From CAZKUR01 sp964556005 (GTDB taxonomy: Bacteria > Bacteroidota > Ignavibacteria > Ignavibacteriales > Ignavibacteriaceae): 43,016 nt of DNA. The stretch is from NCBI GenBank assembly GCA_964556005.1, contig CAZKUR010000032.1, forward strand, positions 1 to 43,016. Direction: 5' to 3'. The position numbers and the translations under genes are program-made. The notes under the pieces were generated by a model. It saw nothing but the letters and a program-made list of their open reading frames with translations, was not told the origin of the DNA and made no database searches. Shown piece by piece: positions 9,297 to 18,308 of this stretch. Numbering within the stretch: the stretch's first letter is position 1; each line of letters opens with the position of its first letter.

Positions 9297-9476
9297 ATCA
9301 GGATTTAAAATGCAATTTAATAAATTCACAATTCTTTTTGAAGTTTTTGGCAAATTAACGCTTGATTATTTGATCGGCCACATAACAAAGTGCAGATTAT
9401 TAAATGCTTTTTATTCCGTAATGTCACGGAGCGACCACGACACCCATGTGCTTAATTCTTTGTTCGAATTATTAAT

Positions 9477-9710
9477 TTAGAACATGAAATACTTTGCTCG
9501 GCTGCCATGGTCGTACCATGGGTCATAATGAAAAACATAATCTGCAGCAGTTAAATTAAGTCCGAATCCTCCGGCTTTTAAGCTGATTAAAAATATTTTA
9601 ATATTATCATTCTCCTGGAAATTTTTCACACACTCTTCACGGTTTGTCGTTTAGCCTGCAAAATATTCATATGGAACAATTTTAATTTTCCCGCTCACGG
9701 TACGAGAAAA
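9477..9710 (-). pseudogene. Remnant of an SNF2-family helicase C-terminal domain
   Basis: Translating the minus strand gives KIKIVPYEYFAG, a stop (TAA), then TTNREECVKNFQENDNIKIF, LISLKAGGFGLNLTAADYVF and HYDPWYDHGS before a second stop. This is the helicase C-terminal core of Swi2/Snf2 proteins, with motif V (LKAGGxGLNLTAAD) and the DPWWNP region. The family normally continues with a DRAHRIGQ motif, which is absent. The N-terminal ATPase half is also absent: the sequence upstream (9711-9970) has no recognisable helicase motif. With an internal stop and both ends missing it cannot be functional. The rest of the 9297-9970 interval holds nothing I can name. Confidence 0.75.
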
Positions 9711-9970
9711 AAAAGATCGGCATATATTTACCATTTTAAATCTACTGTTTCATTTCTACTGTTTTACGTTTAGTTTAATTCCAGGTGATTCTTAGTTTGT
9801 TTAAATACATTAAAGTTATCGAATAATATTTTTTCACTCTACATGCAAACCTCTGTAAATCATTATTCCTATTAATTTGTGAGTTGAATTTGGATATCCA
9901 ATTTTTCAATTAAGGCTGCTTGATTTTAAATTTAAACAAGCTTAAATTATTTATAAAGATTTACTTAAAA

Positions 9971-10633
9971 ATGAAAAACATTTCAAAAGAAGACTATTTA
10001 AGCATAATTTATAAGAATCTTAATGCGAGCGGCGAGATTAAACCGAATATTATAGCAGATAAATTATCTGTTTCAAATGCTGCGGTTACCGATATGCTGA
10101 AGAAACTTTCTAAAGACGGCTATGTTTCGCATGAAAAATATAAGAGCATAAAGTTGACCGAAGAAGGAGAGAATTATGCCAGGAACATGGTTAGACGACA
10201 TAGGATCTGGGAAGTATTCTTACATCAAATAGTTGGAATGCCGTGGGATAGGGTTCACGACGAAGCACATAATCTTGAGCATTCATCTTCGGATGAATTA
10301 ATAAATAAGATGGAAGAAATGCTGGATTTCCCGGAGTTCGACCCTCACGGCGATCCGATACCGGGAAAAGACGGAACGCTGCCGAAACAAAAAAAATCAG
10401 TTCCCTTATCAAAATTGAAAAAAGACGAAACAGGAGTTGTAGTGCGCGTAAATGATTTTGACAGTGAATTTTTGAATTATATATCGAAGATAGGAGTAGA
10501 ATTGAAAAAGGAAATCATGATAAAAGATTTACTGGATTTCGATCATTCGATGCTTGTTAGTGTTGATGGGAAAGAAACAAATATAAGCAATACGATTGCC
10601 GCAAATATTTTTGTCGCAGCAAAAAACATCTAA
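9971..10633 (+). CDS. DtxR/MntR-family metal-dependent transcriptional regulator
   Basis: This is a 220-residue regulator with an N-terminal winged helix (VSNAAVTDMLKKLSKDGYV) that binds DNA. It is followed by a dimerisation and metal-binding domain with the conserved block HRIWEVFLHQIVGMPWDRVH and DEAHNLEH carrying metal-ligand Glu and His. A C-terminal FeoA/SH3-like domain comes last. The family represses metal uptake genes when Mn(II) or Fe(II) is bound. A TTG at 9920 would add 17 residues, but the ATG at 9971 starts at MKNISKEDYLSIIY, where the fold begins, so I use it. It lies 22 bases upstream of an Nramp transporter, its probable target. Mn versus Fe specificity cannot be decided here. 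Confidence 0.9.
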   Translation: MKNISKEDYLSIIYKNLNASGEIKPNIIADKLSVSNAAVTDMLKKLSKDGYVSHEKYKSIKLTEEGENYARNMVRRHRIWEVFLHQIVGMPWDRVHDEAHNLEHSSSDELINKMEEMLDFPEFDPHGDPIPGKDGTLPKQKKSVPLSKLKKDETGVVVRVNDFDSEFLNYISKIGVELKKEIMIKDLLDFDHSMLVSVDGKETNISNTIAANIFVAAKNI

Positions 10634-10655
10634 TAATTTTTTTATTAATGATGAA

Positions 10656-11960
10656 ATGAAAAAAATATTCGGATCCTCTAGGGTTGAAAATGATCGACGT
10701 ACAAGAAGCCGTGCTGAGGAAACTCTGTCCGGTGAATCTAAAAAAGGCATAATTGGCAGACTGCTTCCATTTCTTGGCCCGGCATTTATAGCCAGTATCG
10801 CTTATGTAGACCCCGGTAATTTTGCAACAAATATTCAGGGCGGAGCCGAGTTTGGATATACATTGTTATGGGTAATACTTGCAAGCAATCTTATGGCTAT
10901 GCTGATACAAGCTCTTTCCGCAAAGCTCGGAATTGCTACGGGAAATAATTTAGCCGAACATTGCAGGAATTATTATAGTAAGCCTGTTGTTTATAGTATG
11001 TGGGTTTTAATGGAATTAGTTGCAATGGCAACAGACCTCGCAGAATTTTTAGGTGCAGCAATAGGTTTCCAGTTGCTTTTCGGATTTCCATTAATTATCG
11101 GCGGGATACTAACTGCAATATGTACTTTTTTAATACTTGGTTTAGAGCGTTATGGTTTCCGTCCGCTTGAAATTGCAATTACAGTAATGGCAACGGTAAT
11201 TGCCTTATGCTATATTTTGGAAACCATACTTGACAAGCCTGATATAAAAACACTTTTATATCATGCAGTTGTCCCTCAGTTTTCAGGTGCGGAAAGCGTA
11301 CTTCTTGCAACAGGGATACTCGGTGCTACCGTAATGCCTCATGCGATTTTTCTCCACTCTGCTTTGACGCAGCAGCGAATCATTGTAAAAAGCCCTGAAA
11401 AATTAAAGAAGCTTTTCCGGTTTGAAATTCTCGATGTTTTAATTGCAATGGGCATTGCAAGCTTTGTAAACATGGCAATGCTGATAATGGCTTCGGCAAC
11501 TTTTCATCAGCATGGATATACCAATGTTGCTACAATCGAGGAAGCCCATTTAACTTTGAAGCCTTTATTGGGTCAGGCGGCAAGCTGGATTTTTGCAATA
11601 TCGCTTCTTGCCTCAGGCTTATCTTCATCTACAGTGGGAACCAGCGCCGGACAAGTTATAATGCAGGGTTTTCTTCACAGACATATACCAATCTGGCTGC
11701 GAAGGCTGGTAACACTTGTTCCTTCAATGATAGTTATTGCAATCGGTCTTGATCCTACGCGTACCCTGGTAATCAGCCAGGTAATTTTAAGCTTCGGATT
11801 ACCTTTTGCTATAATTCCGCTTATAGTATTTACAAGGAAAAAAGACCTGATGGGTGTTCTGGTTAATAGAAAAATAGTTACATTTACACTTTCAATTATT
11901 GCAGCATTAATCATATTTTTAAATATTTATTTGATTTATCAAGTTTTATTTGTCGGATAA
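10656..11960 (+). CDS. mntH: Nramp-family divalent metal transporter
   Basis: Nramp proteins import Mn(II) or Fe(II) with protons across the inner membrane. The metal-binding DPGN motif of TM1 is present (IAYVDPGNFATN), as is the TM6 MPHA motif (GATVMPHAIFLHSAL). About eleven hydrophobic segments span the protein. From the chosen ATG it has 434 residues, a normal length. The frame is open back to 10596, which would overlap the end of the regulator gene by 38 bases. The ATG at 10656 avoids this and matches homologues. The upstream regulator and the universal stress gene 4 bases downstream suggest a metal-homeostasis operon. Confidence 0.93.
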   Translation: MKKIFGSSRVENDRRTRSRAEETLSGESKKGIIGRLLPFLGPAFIASIAYVDPGNFATNIQGGAEFGYTLLWVILASNLMAMLIQALSAKLGIATGNNLAEHCRNYYSKPVVYSMWVLMELVAMATDLAEFLGAAIGFQLLFGFPLIIGGILTAICTFLILGLERYGFRPLEIAITVMATVIALCYILETILDKPDIKTLLYHAVVPQFSGAESVLLATGILGATVMPHAIFLHSALTQQRIIVKSPEKLKKLFRFEILDVLIAMGIASFVNMAMLIMASATFHQHGYTNVATIEEAHLTLKPLLGQAASWIFAISLLASGLSSSTVGTSAGQVIMQGFLHRHIPIWLRRLVTLVPSMIVIAIGLDPTRTLVISQVILSFGLPFAIIPLIVFTRKKDLMGVLVNRKIVTFTLSIIAALIIFLNIYLIYQVLFVG

Positions 11961-11964
11961 ATAA

Positions 11965-12861
11965 ATGATTAAACATTTGCTTGTTCCCCTGGACGGCTCA
12001 TCGCTTGCAGAATCGGTTCTGCCCGCTGCAGCAAGCCTGGCCAAACGGTTGAACACGGATATTACTTTAATTCATATCATCGAAAAAGATGCCCCTGAAA
12101 AAATTCACGGGCAGCAGCATTTAACTTCAGCCCAGCAGGCAAAAAATTATTTAAATTCAATTGCGGCACTCGATTTATTAAAAGAAGTTAAAACGGAGAT
12201 TCATGTTCATGAAGAGAGTGTTAAAAATATTCCCTTAAGCATTGCCGAGCATACAAAGGAACTGCACCAGGATCTTATCGTAATGTGCACTCACGGAAGC
12301 AGCGGTCTGCATGGAATGATATTCGGCTCTATTGCAGCGCAGGTAATATCTTTCGAGAAAAAACCGGTGATGCTGATAAACCCGGCACAGAAAAATAATG
12401 ACTGCACTTTTACAAGTTTCCTAATCCCGCTCGACGGAAACCCTGAACATGAACAAGCCGTTACTTATGGTTCATGGCTTGCAAAAAAATGCAATGCCGG
12501 TATTCATCTTTTGGTAGCTGTCCCGCAGTTCGGGAATATGTCTGGCGGATTTACTGCTGCAAATCGTTTCCTTCCCGGTGCTACTTCCAAAATGCTGGAT
12601 ATGATTGTACCGGATGCAATGGAATATCTTGAAAAAGTAAAAGAAAAATTTGAACAGCCAGGGGTTGAGATTACTATAAGCGCTTCAAGAGAAAACCCGG
12701 CTAATGCAATTATTGATTCCGCTAAGGAAATTAAAGCCGACTTGATAATAATTGCAACTCATGGAACCAAAGGCGCCAAAGCTTTTTGGGAAGGAAGCAT
12801 TACCCCAAGGATTAGTAAATCGAGTAAAATACCACTGCTGCTTGTTCCGGTAATAAAATAA
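11965..12861 (+). CDS. Tandem universal stress protein (two UspA domains)
   Basis: The 298-residue protein consists of two UspA folds. Each starts with the typical LVPLDGS or LIPLDGN strand and ends with the nucleotide-binding signature: THGSSGLHGMIFGSIA in the first half and THGTKGAKAFWEGSITP in the second. Both signatures follow the G-x2-G-x9-G(S/T) pattern in whole or part, so ATP binding is likely in the first and plausible in the second. It starts 4 bases after the Nramp gene, so it is translationally linked to metal uptake. The family role is stress survival; the specific role here is unknown. Confidence 0.9.
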   Translation: MIKHLLVPLDGSSLAESVLPAAASLAKRLNTDITLIHIIEKDAPEKIHGQQHLTSAQQAKNYLNSIAALDLLKEVKTEIHVHEESVKNIPLSIAEHTKELHQDLIVMCTHGSSGLHGMIFGSIAAQVISFEKKPVMLINPAQKNNDCTFTSFLIPLDGNPEHEQAVTYGSWLAKKCNAGIHLLVAVPQFGNMSGGFTAANRFLPGATSKMLDMIVPDAMEYLEKVKEKFEQPGVEITISASRENPANAIIDSAKEIKADLIIIATHGTKGAKAFWEGSITPRISKSSKIPLLLVPVIK

Positions 12862-13555
12862 ATCTCCTTACTCTCACTTCGACAAATTTCAACACAGCGA
12901 ATTGAAGTTGAAACATCAGATGCTCCAAATGAAAATAAAAGCATTTTTAGAAAAATGAATTGTTTACCGGGAAATATCAGATAATTTCTGTTATTAAACA
13001 GAAATTATAATTCTTTCGAAATCTTCCCGGAATGAGCAAAAAAATTCCGGAGTGGAGCAAATCCCCGGAATATGCTTTAAGTGCAGCAATCTATTAAATG
13101 ACAAATTAGAATTAGACGGAAGATATCCAGAGACGGCTATTTAAGTTGTGCATAGTTCATCGGCGAATTGCACGATTGAACATGAAGTGAAACGGAAATA
13201 TTCGGCAAAATTCGTTACATGAATTTAAACGGTGCTAAGCAATAATTTGACATAAAAGCTTATATAAATAAGCATTTGCGTGATAAATAGTTTTTAAAAA
13301 TGACTTTTACAATCAAACCTATTTACGATTTTTTTACAGCCAATAAAATGTCTATTTTTACCGGTTCACTTATAATCCTATTCAAAACCCTTCAAAAATT
13401 GATAAATTCACAGTTAGCCGGCAACATTATTTAACGGTATATTAGTTGATTAATTAAGTGTGTAAACCGGGCTCTCTGTAAGTCCTTTAGTACATCCTGC
13501 TGGCTTTAAATGATGAGCTTGGGGCTTTAAAAAACGAAAGAAACTCATCGTCTTA
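12862..13555. other. 694-base region without a recognisable gene
   Basis: No frame here gives a protein I recognise. A 45-codon ATG frame near 13300 (MTFTIKPIYDFF) has no other support. The only clear structure is the hairpin at 12981-13008 and a CCGGAAT/ATTCCGG pair close behind it. The end of the interval forms the leader of the histidine kinase gene. Confidence 0.6.
12981..13008. repeat. Perfect 12-base inverted repeat
   Basis: ATAATTTCTGTT and AACAGAAATTAT are perfect inverted arms around a four-base loop, about 120 bases after the universal stress gene. It is too AT-rich for a classical terminator. It could be an operator or a transcript-end hairpin. Confidence 0.45.
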
Positions 13556-15541
13556 ATGGCGCAAGTAAAAATTAAAAATAATCGATTTAGATTTTTAAGG
13601 TTAAGCTCAACTTATACCCTCATTTTCTCTCTTTTACTGGGAGCGATACTCTCACTTTTATATTTATTCATCACAAATAAATTTACCGAACAAAGCCTTG
13701 ATAAACTGGATAAAAGAGCTCAATTCATATCCAGTTTTGTGGTTAATAAAATTGAAATGAGCGTTAGTACCGGTGATTCCGCAAAAATTGATAAAATTTT
13801 GAAAGATGTTTTCATTGAAAACGGTTTGAGGTATGTAGTCCTGTCTGCCAGCAACAATACTTTCTTTAAAGCTTTTAATCTAAAAGAAGCTGAAGAAAAT
13901 TTATATACCATTACCGGAAAAGACAAAGCATTTTCCGCAGACAATAAAACTTTTAAAACTGTTAAACCTGTAAAGCTTAAGGACAATCCGGCATGCCATA
14001 TATATCTCGGATTTAATTCCGCCGTTTATATTCGTGAAGTCAATAATATAAAACATACAATCGGTTTTACTTTTATTATTTTTCTTGCTTTCGGGACTAT
14101 TATCTTTTATATATTAAGCCATATTCTGACTTCACCTGTTAGAAAAATGGTAAACAACGCCGTAAAATTATCTAACGGGGATTTGAATTACAGAATAAAA
14201 ACTAAATCGAAAAGTGAACTCGGAATTTTAGCAAAATCATTTGATGTGTTAGCTGAAGACCTGGAAATTGCTTATGCACGAATTGAGAGTTTAAACCATC
14301 AGCTTAAAGGTTACTTCAAAGATAAAATCGGCGAACTTAACCTTGAAATAAATAAGAGGAGAAAGATTGAAGACAATCTACGGCAAAGTGAAGAAAACTT
14401 TAGGCTTTTATTTGAACTGGCACCAATCGGAATGATTCAGAGTTTAGTCGACGGCAAAATTGAAAAAGTCAACAATGCATTTTGCGAAGCACTCGGTTTT
14501 CATCCCAATGAAGTTTTAGATATGTTTATACTGGATTTGACTTATATTGAAGATAGAGAGAAGGATAAAAAATATTACGAGGAACTTCTCAGCGGATCTA
14601 TACAGTTTATAAATTATGAAAAGAGACTATTAAGAAAAGACAACAAAGTCATTCATACTATTTTTGAATCAGTACTCGTACGCGACAACGACGGCCAACC
14701 CCTCCACTTCATTTCACAGTTTATAGATATTACAGAAAGGAAGAGGGTTGAAGTAGAATTAATTGAAGCTAAAGAAAAAGCAGAACGTTCCGATCAATTG
14801 AAGAGTGCATTTCTAGCTCAGATGTCGCATGAAATTCGTACTCCTTTAAATGTAATTTTAACTGCAACTCCGATGCTTGCGGAAGATATGGAAGAAGATC
14901 CCGAAGGCTCAAGATGCCTTCTTGAATCCGTTAGTAGCGCCGGTAAGAGGCTGCAGAGAACAATAGATTTAATCTTGAATATGTCTGCCATACAAAGCGG
15001 CAACTATAAACCGGAATTCGAAGTTATAGATATAGTCTCAGATCTTAGAAAACTTTCCGAAGAGTTTAGAGGTATGTGTACCGAAAAAAACTTAGACTTA
15101 TCTTTTATTAACAATGTTAAACATCCTCAAATTTATGCCGATAGCTATACCGTTAATCAAATCTTCCAAAACATCATTGGAAATGCCGTTAAATATACTC
15201 TAAGGGGAAAGATAGAAATTATAGTATCAGATGAAGAGTCCAGTAAGCTTAAAATAGAAATAAAAGATACAGGGATAGGAATTTCGGAAGAATATTTGAA
15301 TAATTTGTTCAAGCCTTTCTCCCAGGAAGATGCAGGACAAAAAAGAGAGTTCGAAGGCAACGGGCTGGGCCTGGCGCTTGTAAAAAAATATGTAGAAATA
15401 AATAAAGCCGAAATTTTTGTAAAAAGTAAAAAGAAACTCGGTTCGGTATTTACAATAGTATTCGATAAATTCTTCGAATCAAAATCTTCCGGTAAATTAA
15501 CGTTTGGACAAATATTAAAAAAAGCCGGGATTAAATCTTAA
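13556..15541 (+). CDS. Membrane sensor histidine kinase (HAMP-PAS-HisKA-HATPase)
   Basis: The 661-residue kinase has a first membrane helix near residues 19-41, a periplasmic sensor of about 120 residues, and a second helix near 163-185. It then has a HAMP linker (about 186-240), a coiled coil, and a PAS domain (about 275-395, ending in the DITERKR motif). The H box FLAQMSHEIRTPLNVI carries the phospho-acceptor His425. It is followed by the N box (NQIFQNIIGNAVKYT), G1 (DTGIGIS) and G2 (GNGLGLALVKKY). There is no receiver domain, and no response regulator lies next to it, so the partner is encoded elsewhere. The stimulus is unknown. Its 3-prime end abuts directly, with no intergenic space, the interior of a truncated trhO, which suggests a rearrangement joined them. 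Confidence 0.92.
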   Translation: MAQVKIKNNRFRFLRLSSTYTLIFSLLLGAILSLLYLFITNKFTEQSLDKLDKRAQFISSFVVNKIEMSVSTGDSAKIDKILKDVFIENGLRYVVLSASNNTFFKAFNLKEAEENLYTITGKDKAFSADNKTFKTVKPVKLKDNPACHIYLGFNSAVYIREVNNIKHTIGFTFIIFLAFGTIIFYILSHILTSPVRKMVNNAVKLSNGDLNYRIKTKSKSELGILAKSFDVLAEDLEIAYARIESLNHQLKGYFKDKIGELNLEINKRRKIEDNLRQSEENFRLLFELAPIGMIQSLVDGKIEKVNNAFCEALGFHPNEVLDMFILDLTYIEDREKDKKYYEELLSGSIQFINYEKRLLRKDNKVIHTIFESVLVRDNDGQPLHFISQFIDITERKRVEVELIEAKEKAERSDQLKSAFLAQMSHEIRTPLNVILTATPMLAEDMEEDPEGSRCLLESVSSAGKRLQRTIDLILNMSAIQSGNYKPEFEVIDIVSDLRKLSEEFRGMCTEKNLDLSFINNVKHPQIYADSYTVNQIFQNIIGNAVKYTLRGKIEIIVSDEESSKLKIEIKDTGIGISEEYLNNLFKPFSQEDAGQKREFEGNGLGLALVKKYVEINKAEIFVKSKKKLGSVFTIVFDKFFESKSSGKLTFGQILKKAGIKS

Positions 15542-15542
15542 C

Positions 15543-16324
15543 TATTCTTTCGGCTTTTATTCCTGCAAACTTAATGAGTTTAATGATATTGTTTTCAAAG
15601 AAGATGATGCGGCTGATAATGCGTTTGCTAAAATGCATGTCCGTGTTAAAAATGAAATTGTCAATTCGGATTTGAAAAATGTCTTCCTAAAAAACAGCGG
15701 TAAAAGATTAAAGCCTGAAATGCTTTACGAATTTTATGAAACCGGTAAAAACTTTGTAATTGTAGACGCAAGAAACTGGTATGAAAGTAAAATCGTGAAA
15801 TTTAAAAACACAGTTACTTTGCAAATGAAAAATTTCCGTGATGGGAAAGAAGCTTCAAACAATTTAGAGAAATACAAAGATAAAACAATCGTAACCTATT
15901 GTACCGGCGGCACTAGATGCAAAAAAGCTTCGGCTTACCTGATTGAAAATGGATATAAAGATGTTTACCAGCTTGACGGAGGAATTGTCTCATATACAAA
16001 AAATTCCCCGACACATACTGGGTAGGCGGCATATTCGTGATTGATGAGAGAAGAGTAGTCGGGCCCAACAATAACCCTGATCTTAAACAAATTGTTTCAT
16101 GTTATTTCTGCGGCACCGCGACTTCATATTAAATAAATTGTCACAATCTGGACCGCGACAGGATCATTACAACATGTCATAAGTGTAAAATTGAAAATGA
16201 TTACTGGTGTTCAGATGAATGCAGGAACTCGGTAAACAGAAGAAAAAGATATTACGGTAGAAATTACAAGCTTAATTATTGCTATATTTTGTCGGTTAAA
16301 GAATTTATTCCGGTATTTTGTTGA
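15543..16324 (+). pseudogene. trhO: Broken tRNA uridine(34) hydroxylase, rhodanese family (TrhO/YceA)
   Basis: TrhO hydroxylates U34 of certain tRNAs using a rhodanese domain. Here the frame contains FNDIVFKEDDAADNAFAKMH (end of the N-terminal domain), then the rhodanese core with the catalytic loop CTGGTRCKKASAYL. It lacks roughly the first 80-100 residues, which are replaced by the end of the kinase gene. At 15998-16003 (six A) the frame is lost; one extra A would restore KKFPDTYWVGGIFVIDERR. The restored frame carries the Cys-rich tail (SCYFCG, TTCHKC, WCSDEC), but with a TAA at 16130-16132. It also has an Arg at the LDR position, where homologues carry a Cys. Four separate lesions argue for a true pseudogene, although the A-tract indel alone could be a sequencing error. 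A 130-residue piece from 15633 to 16025 remains open. Confidence 0.85.
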
Positions 16325-16371
16325 CGGGATATTTCTCATTTCAATATTTTTCATCAAAATTATAGATTAAG

Positions 16372-16881
16372 ATGAATTCAAATTTCAAGCAATATGGTAC
16401 ATGGGAAGTTATTAAAATATGGATTCCTTCCGGCATCATTTTTTTTACCGGGTTATTTTTGGTCTTTAATAGAGGTCATTATATTTTTATTGACAATGCC
16501 GATCTTGTAATTCATGAGGCTGGGCATATCTTTTTTTCTTTCTTTGGAAAATTTATTTATACATTGGGTGGAACCCTGATGCAGATTTTTATTCCTTCTC
16601 TTTTGGTTTGGTATTTCTTTTCAAATTATTATAAGACCGGAGTTCAATTTTCATTGCTTTGGCTTGGTCAGAATTTTATAAACATCAGCGTATATGCTGC
16701 CGATGCACGAGCACAAAAACTGCCGCTTCTTGGTGGCAACAGGGTTTATCATGATTGGCATTACATTCTTGGACAATTAGGTATCTTGCAATACGATCAC
16801 ATAGTCGGCGAAGTATTTGTTGTTCTGGCTATAATTATTTTTATAGTTGCCGTATTAATGCCTCTCATTATTCGGGAATAA
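16372..16881 (+). CDS. Membrane protein with HEAGH motif, possible site-2-type metalloprotease relative
   Basis: The 169-residue protein has about four hydrophobic helices. Just after the first it carries HEAGH (residues 48-52), which fits the HExxH zinc motif of membrane metallopeptidases such as M50. A second conserved-looking block, VYHDWHYILGQLGILQYDH, lies near residue 123 and could supply further ligands. The protein is short for a full M50 protease and shows no PDZ domain. Similar small proteins occur in Bacteroidota without known function. Protease activity is therefore only a possibility. Confidence 0.65.
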   Translation: MNSNFKQYGTWEVIKIWIPSGIIFFTGLFLVFNRGHYIFIDNADLVIHEAGHIFFSFFGKFIYTLGGTLMQIFIPSLLVWYFFSNYYKTGVQFSLLWLGQNFINISVYAADARAQKLPLLGGNRVYHDWHYILGQLGILQYDHIVGEVFVVLAIIIFIVAVLMPLIIRE

Positions 16882-16917
16882 ATTTTATGTTTCATATCTA
16901 AAAAAATCCGGGTTCAA

Positions 16918-17724
16918 ATGAAATTTTTATTAATAATAATCCTTTATCCCGTTTTAATATTTTCGCAGGAAGGATTGATAAAAGAATATTATCCAAACGG
17001 AAATGTTAAGTCGGAAATAAATTTCGATAATAATATTCGCCAGGGTGAAGCAAAATTTTATTATGATAACGGCAATATTAAAGAAATACTAAATTATGAT
17101 AACGGGAAAGTCGACGGTCTCGTAAAAGCATACAACGAAAACGGGAATCTTCATGAAACTTACAACATTGAAGATGGAAAGAGAGAAGGCCCGGTATCTA
17201 AATTTGATTCGAACGGAGTTTACATTGCCGATATTAATTATGAAAACGGGAAATTAGTGAAAGAAGAGGAATCTACCGAAACTCCTAAAACACAAGTCGC
17301 CGAAAATAAGATGGACAAAAGAATCGAAGATACACGGAAGCAGTTGAAAAGAAAAAGCGATAATCTGCCGATACCTCCGAAGATTGATGAAATGAATATG
17401 GCTGGTGATCCGGCAATCTTTAAAACAGCCGAAATAATGCCTGTGCCTGTTGGCGGTGCAGACGCAATTCAAAAAAAATTAGTTTATCCTTCCGAAGCGA
17501 AAGAAAATGGAATCGAAGGTACCGTAAAAATAAGCGCTGCTATAAATAAATTTGGCGACGTAACAAAAGTGGAAGTAGTAAAAGGCCTTGGATATGGCTG
17601 TGATGAAGCGGCTAAAATAGCTGTTTACTATACGAAGTTTAAACCGGCATTGTTAAAAGGCGAACCGATTAATGTTCAAATGATAATTCCCGTTGTTTTT
17701 AAATTAAAAAAAGAAGTTAATTAA
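16918..17724 (+). CDS. MORN-type repeat protein with C-terminal TonB domain
   Basis: After a signal peptide (MKFLLIIILYPVLIFSQ) come four to five YwqK/MORN_2-type repeats (residues ~20-115) of the form EYYPNGNVKSEINFDNN, each with the central NGN or similar. A charged linker (~115-170) leads to a TonB C-terminal domain (~185-268) with the conserved YPSEAKENGIEGTVKISAAI and a late VPV-type strand. TonB C-domains contact outer-membrane receptors. Here the protein has an N-terminal signal but no evident long Pro-rich spacer, so energy transduction is uncertain. It starts 36 bases after the HEAGH gene and may be co-transcribed. Confidence 0.85.
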   Translation: MKFLLIIILYPVLIFSQEGLIKEYYPNGNVKSEINFDNNIRQGEAKFYYDNGNIKEILNYDNGKVDGLVKAYNENGNLHETYNIEDGKREGPVSKFDSNGVYIADINYENGKLVKEEESTETPKTQVAENKMDKRIEDTRKQLKRKSDNLPIPPKIDEMNMAGDPAIFKTAEIMPVPVGGADAIQKKLVYPSEAKENGIEGTVKISAAINKFGDVTKVEVVKGLGYGCDEAAKIAVYYTKFKPALLKGEPINVQMIIPVVFKLKKEVN

Positions 17725-17789
17725 AAAATATTCTTTAATACTTTTCTCAAACTACAAAATAAACGGGGATAAAAGAATTATTATACATT

Positions 17790-18155
17790 TTACTTAGACT
17801 TCTTAAGTGCTTTTACAACAATCATTAACCAGCCGATTAAAAAGCATAACCCTCCGATTGGAGTTATCATTACAATAAAAGTATTTCCCGTAACCGAATA
17901 AATATAAAGTGAAAAAGAAAACAGAACTATTCCTATGGAAAAAAATATTGCAGAAATGAAAAATTTTTTATCTCCTAACAATCCAAGCGAAAGAATTGCA
18001 ATTGAATGGATAATCTGATAATTTACGCCGGTTTTATAAATATTTAGCATTTCAGGAGAAAGAGTATTTCCCAGGCCGTGTGCACCGAAAGCTCCAAGCG
18101 CTACTCCAAAAAATCCAAAGATTCCGCCCCAAATTATCCAGGTTTTGTTGCCCAT
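17790..18155 (-). CDS. DUF423 family small membrane protein
   Basis: The 121-residue protein has four hydrophobic helices and the family's hallmark FFGVALGAFGAHGL, followed by a YKTGVNYQIIHSIAIL segment. DUF423 (YgdD-like) proteins sit in the inner membrane and have no established function. The gene stands alone, convergent with the MORN/TonB-C gene and divergent from uvrB. The 150-base gap to uvrB must hold both promoters. Confidence 0.92.
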   Translation of the reverse strand: MGNKTWIIWGGIFGFFGVALGAFGAHGLGNTLSPEMLNIYKTGVNYQIIHSIAILSLGLLGDKKFFISAIFFSIGIVLFSFSLYIYSVTGNTFIVMITPIGGLCFLIGWLMIVVKALKKSK

Positions 18156-18308
18156 GTGCTTACCCTCTTAAAAATAAAAAAGTCGAAAGAATCGTTTCAA
18201 TTTACATTGTTAAGGTGTAATTTAATTTGCTAAATTACACAGCTAATCTAAAATAATATCACAATTTGAAACGAGAATTATTTTGTTTGTGAAAAATTTA
18301 AAATAAGT

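Noticed and set aside
13247..13275. TTGACA-like box followed by TATA-rich sequence upstream of the kinase
   Set aside because: Spacing to the nearest TATAAA-like box is about 8-10 bases, too short for a sigma-70 promoter, and promoters of this phylum differ.
13300..13440. 45-codon ATG frame in the gap before the histidine kinase
   Set aside because: Short, no recognisable domain, no ribosome site, and composition like its surroundings.
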